A stretch of DNA of 64,000 bases. Source: Polaribacter litorisediminis. GTDB taxonomy: Bacteria > Bacteroidota > Bacteroidia > Flavobacteriales > Flavobacteriaceae. The translations under genes were made by a program, and so were the position numbers. Under the pieces are notes generated by a model that worked only from the letters and a program-made list of their open reading frames with translations, did not search any database and was not told the origin of the DNA. The stretch covers positions 669,001 to 733,000 of the forward strand of contig NZ_CP082966.1 in the NCBI RefSeq assembly GCF_019968605.1, read 5' to 3'. This document shows, in pieces, positions 63,675-64,000 of this stretch; position 1 is the first letter of the stretch, and each line of letters opens with the position of its first letter.

Positions 63675-64000
63675 ATGGCAAAATTAACAAAAAAGCAAAA
63701 AGAATCGCACGCAAAACTAGATCGTTCTCAATCTTATGATTTAGCAGCGGCTTCAGAGCTAGTCAAAGAGATTACTAACGTAAAGTTTGATGCATCAGTA
63801 GATTTATCAATTCGTTTAGGAGTAGACCCACGTAAAGCAAATCAAATGGTTCGTGGTGTGGTAACATTACCTCATGGAACGGGTAAAGATGTAAAAGTTT
63901 TAGCACTAGTTACTCCAGATAAGGAGGCAGAAGCTACAGAAGCAGGTGCAGATTATGTAGGTTTGGATGAATATCTTCAGAAAATTAAAGGAGGATGGAC
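63675..64000 (+). CDS. rplA: 50S ribosomal protein uL1, N-terminal part (cut by window end)
   Basis: The ATG at 63675 opens a frame that runs off the window: [18 protein letters not shown], then [20 protein letters not shown] and [18 protein letters not shown], the typical uL1 start. About 108 of an expected ~230 residues are present. uL1 forms the mobile L1 stalk and represses its own operon in many bacteria. Confidence 0.97.
   Translation, partial: MAKLTKKQKESHAKLDRSQSYDLAAASELVKEITNVKFDASVDLSIRLGVDPRKANQMVRGVVTLPHGTGKDVKVLALVTPDKEAEATEAGADYVGLDEYLQKIKGGW

Overview
The window is a continuous piece of chromosome from a low-GC marine-type member of the Flavobacteriaceae (Bacteroidota); Polaribacter or Tenacibaculum-like is my best guess from memory of protein style, not from a search. 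Pointers are a T9SS sorting-domain protein, the Bacteroidota-type extended signal peptidase I, the fused alpha/beta E1 2-oxoacid dehydrogenase, the GlmU-like TIGR03991-type protein, promoters of the TTTG-N18/19-TAnnTTTG type, almost no Shine-Dalgarno sequences except in front of rpsU, and very A/T-rich third codon positions.

Layout. 0-4.4 kb: 3' end of a PIG-L deacetylase gene, a 35-codon membrane micro-protein, a sodium:solute symporter and a Gfo/Idh/MocA oxidoreductase. 4.6-7.4 kb: hotdog thioesterase, secreted cupredoxin/T9SS protein, GlmU-like enzyme. 7.5-10.4 kb (minus): an ECF sigma / putative anti-sigma / DUF4097-like / DUF2807-like operon. 10.7-14.3 kb: an aldose-epimerase-like protein and Lon protease. 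14.3-17.3 kb: a gene-poor accessory patch with three tandem copies of a ~73-residue two-helix membrane protein, each with its own duplicated promoter, followed by a DoxX-like pseudogene with three clear lesions. 17.4-25.9 kb (mostly minus): Crp/Fnr regulator, WbqC, lepB, dapB, DUF5683, parB, parA, pepD, nitroreductase. 26-37.2 kb: DUF2851 protein, TPR/outer-membrane proteins, a urea-transporter/M23-like fusion, then a VOC - Orn/Lys/Arg decarboxylase - ATP-grasp operon. 37.3-49 kb: membrane acyltransferase bracketed by ~130 bp direct repeats, CDF metal transporter, large zinc metalloprotease, branched-chain 2-oxoacid dehydrogenase, an M1-peptidase-like protein without HExxH, LOG-family protein. 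49.2-58.1 kb: uvrA, then a plus-strand run PspC-like / K+ channel / RfbD-like / AGCS symporter / helix-hairpin-helix / acyl-CoA dehydrogenase. 58.0-58.7 kb: a tandem array of copies of the acyl-CoA dehydrogenase 3' end, then a structured repetitive element. 58.7-64 kb: rpsU, a Xer recombinase, hpf, five tRNAs, tuf, secE, nusG, rplK and the start of rplA.

How it works together. The right end is the conserved translation locus. The 21-23.5 kb cluster pairs chromosome partitioning (ParAB) with cell-wall precursor supply (DapB) and secretion (LepB). The 30-37 kb section looks like an amine module: decarboxylation of a basic amino acid, an ATP-dependent ligase and a divergent urea channel; this functional link is inference. 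The most unusual sequence features are the triplicated micro-membrane-protein genes with a shared AGTAC-NN-GTACT palindrome, and the array of diverged gene 3' ends after the acyl-CoA dehydrogenase gene, which may record repeated recombination at one spot. No rRNA gene, CRISPR array or intact insertion sequence was seen.
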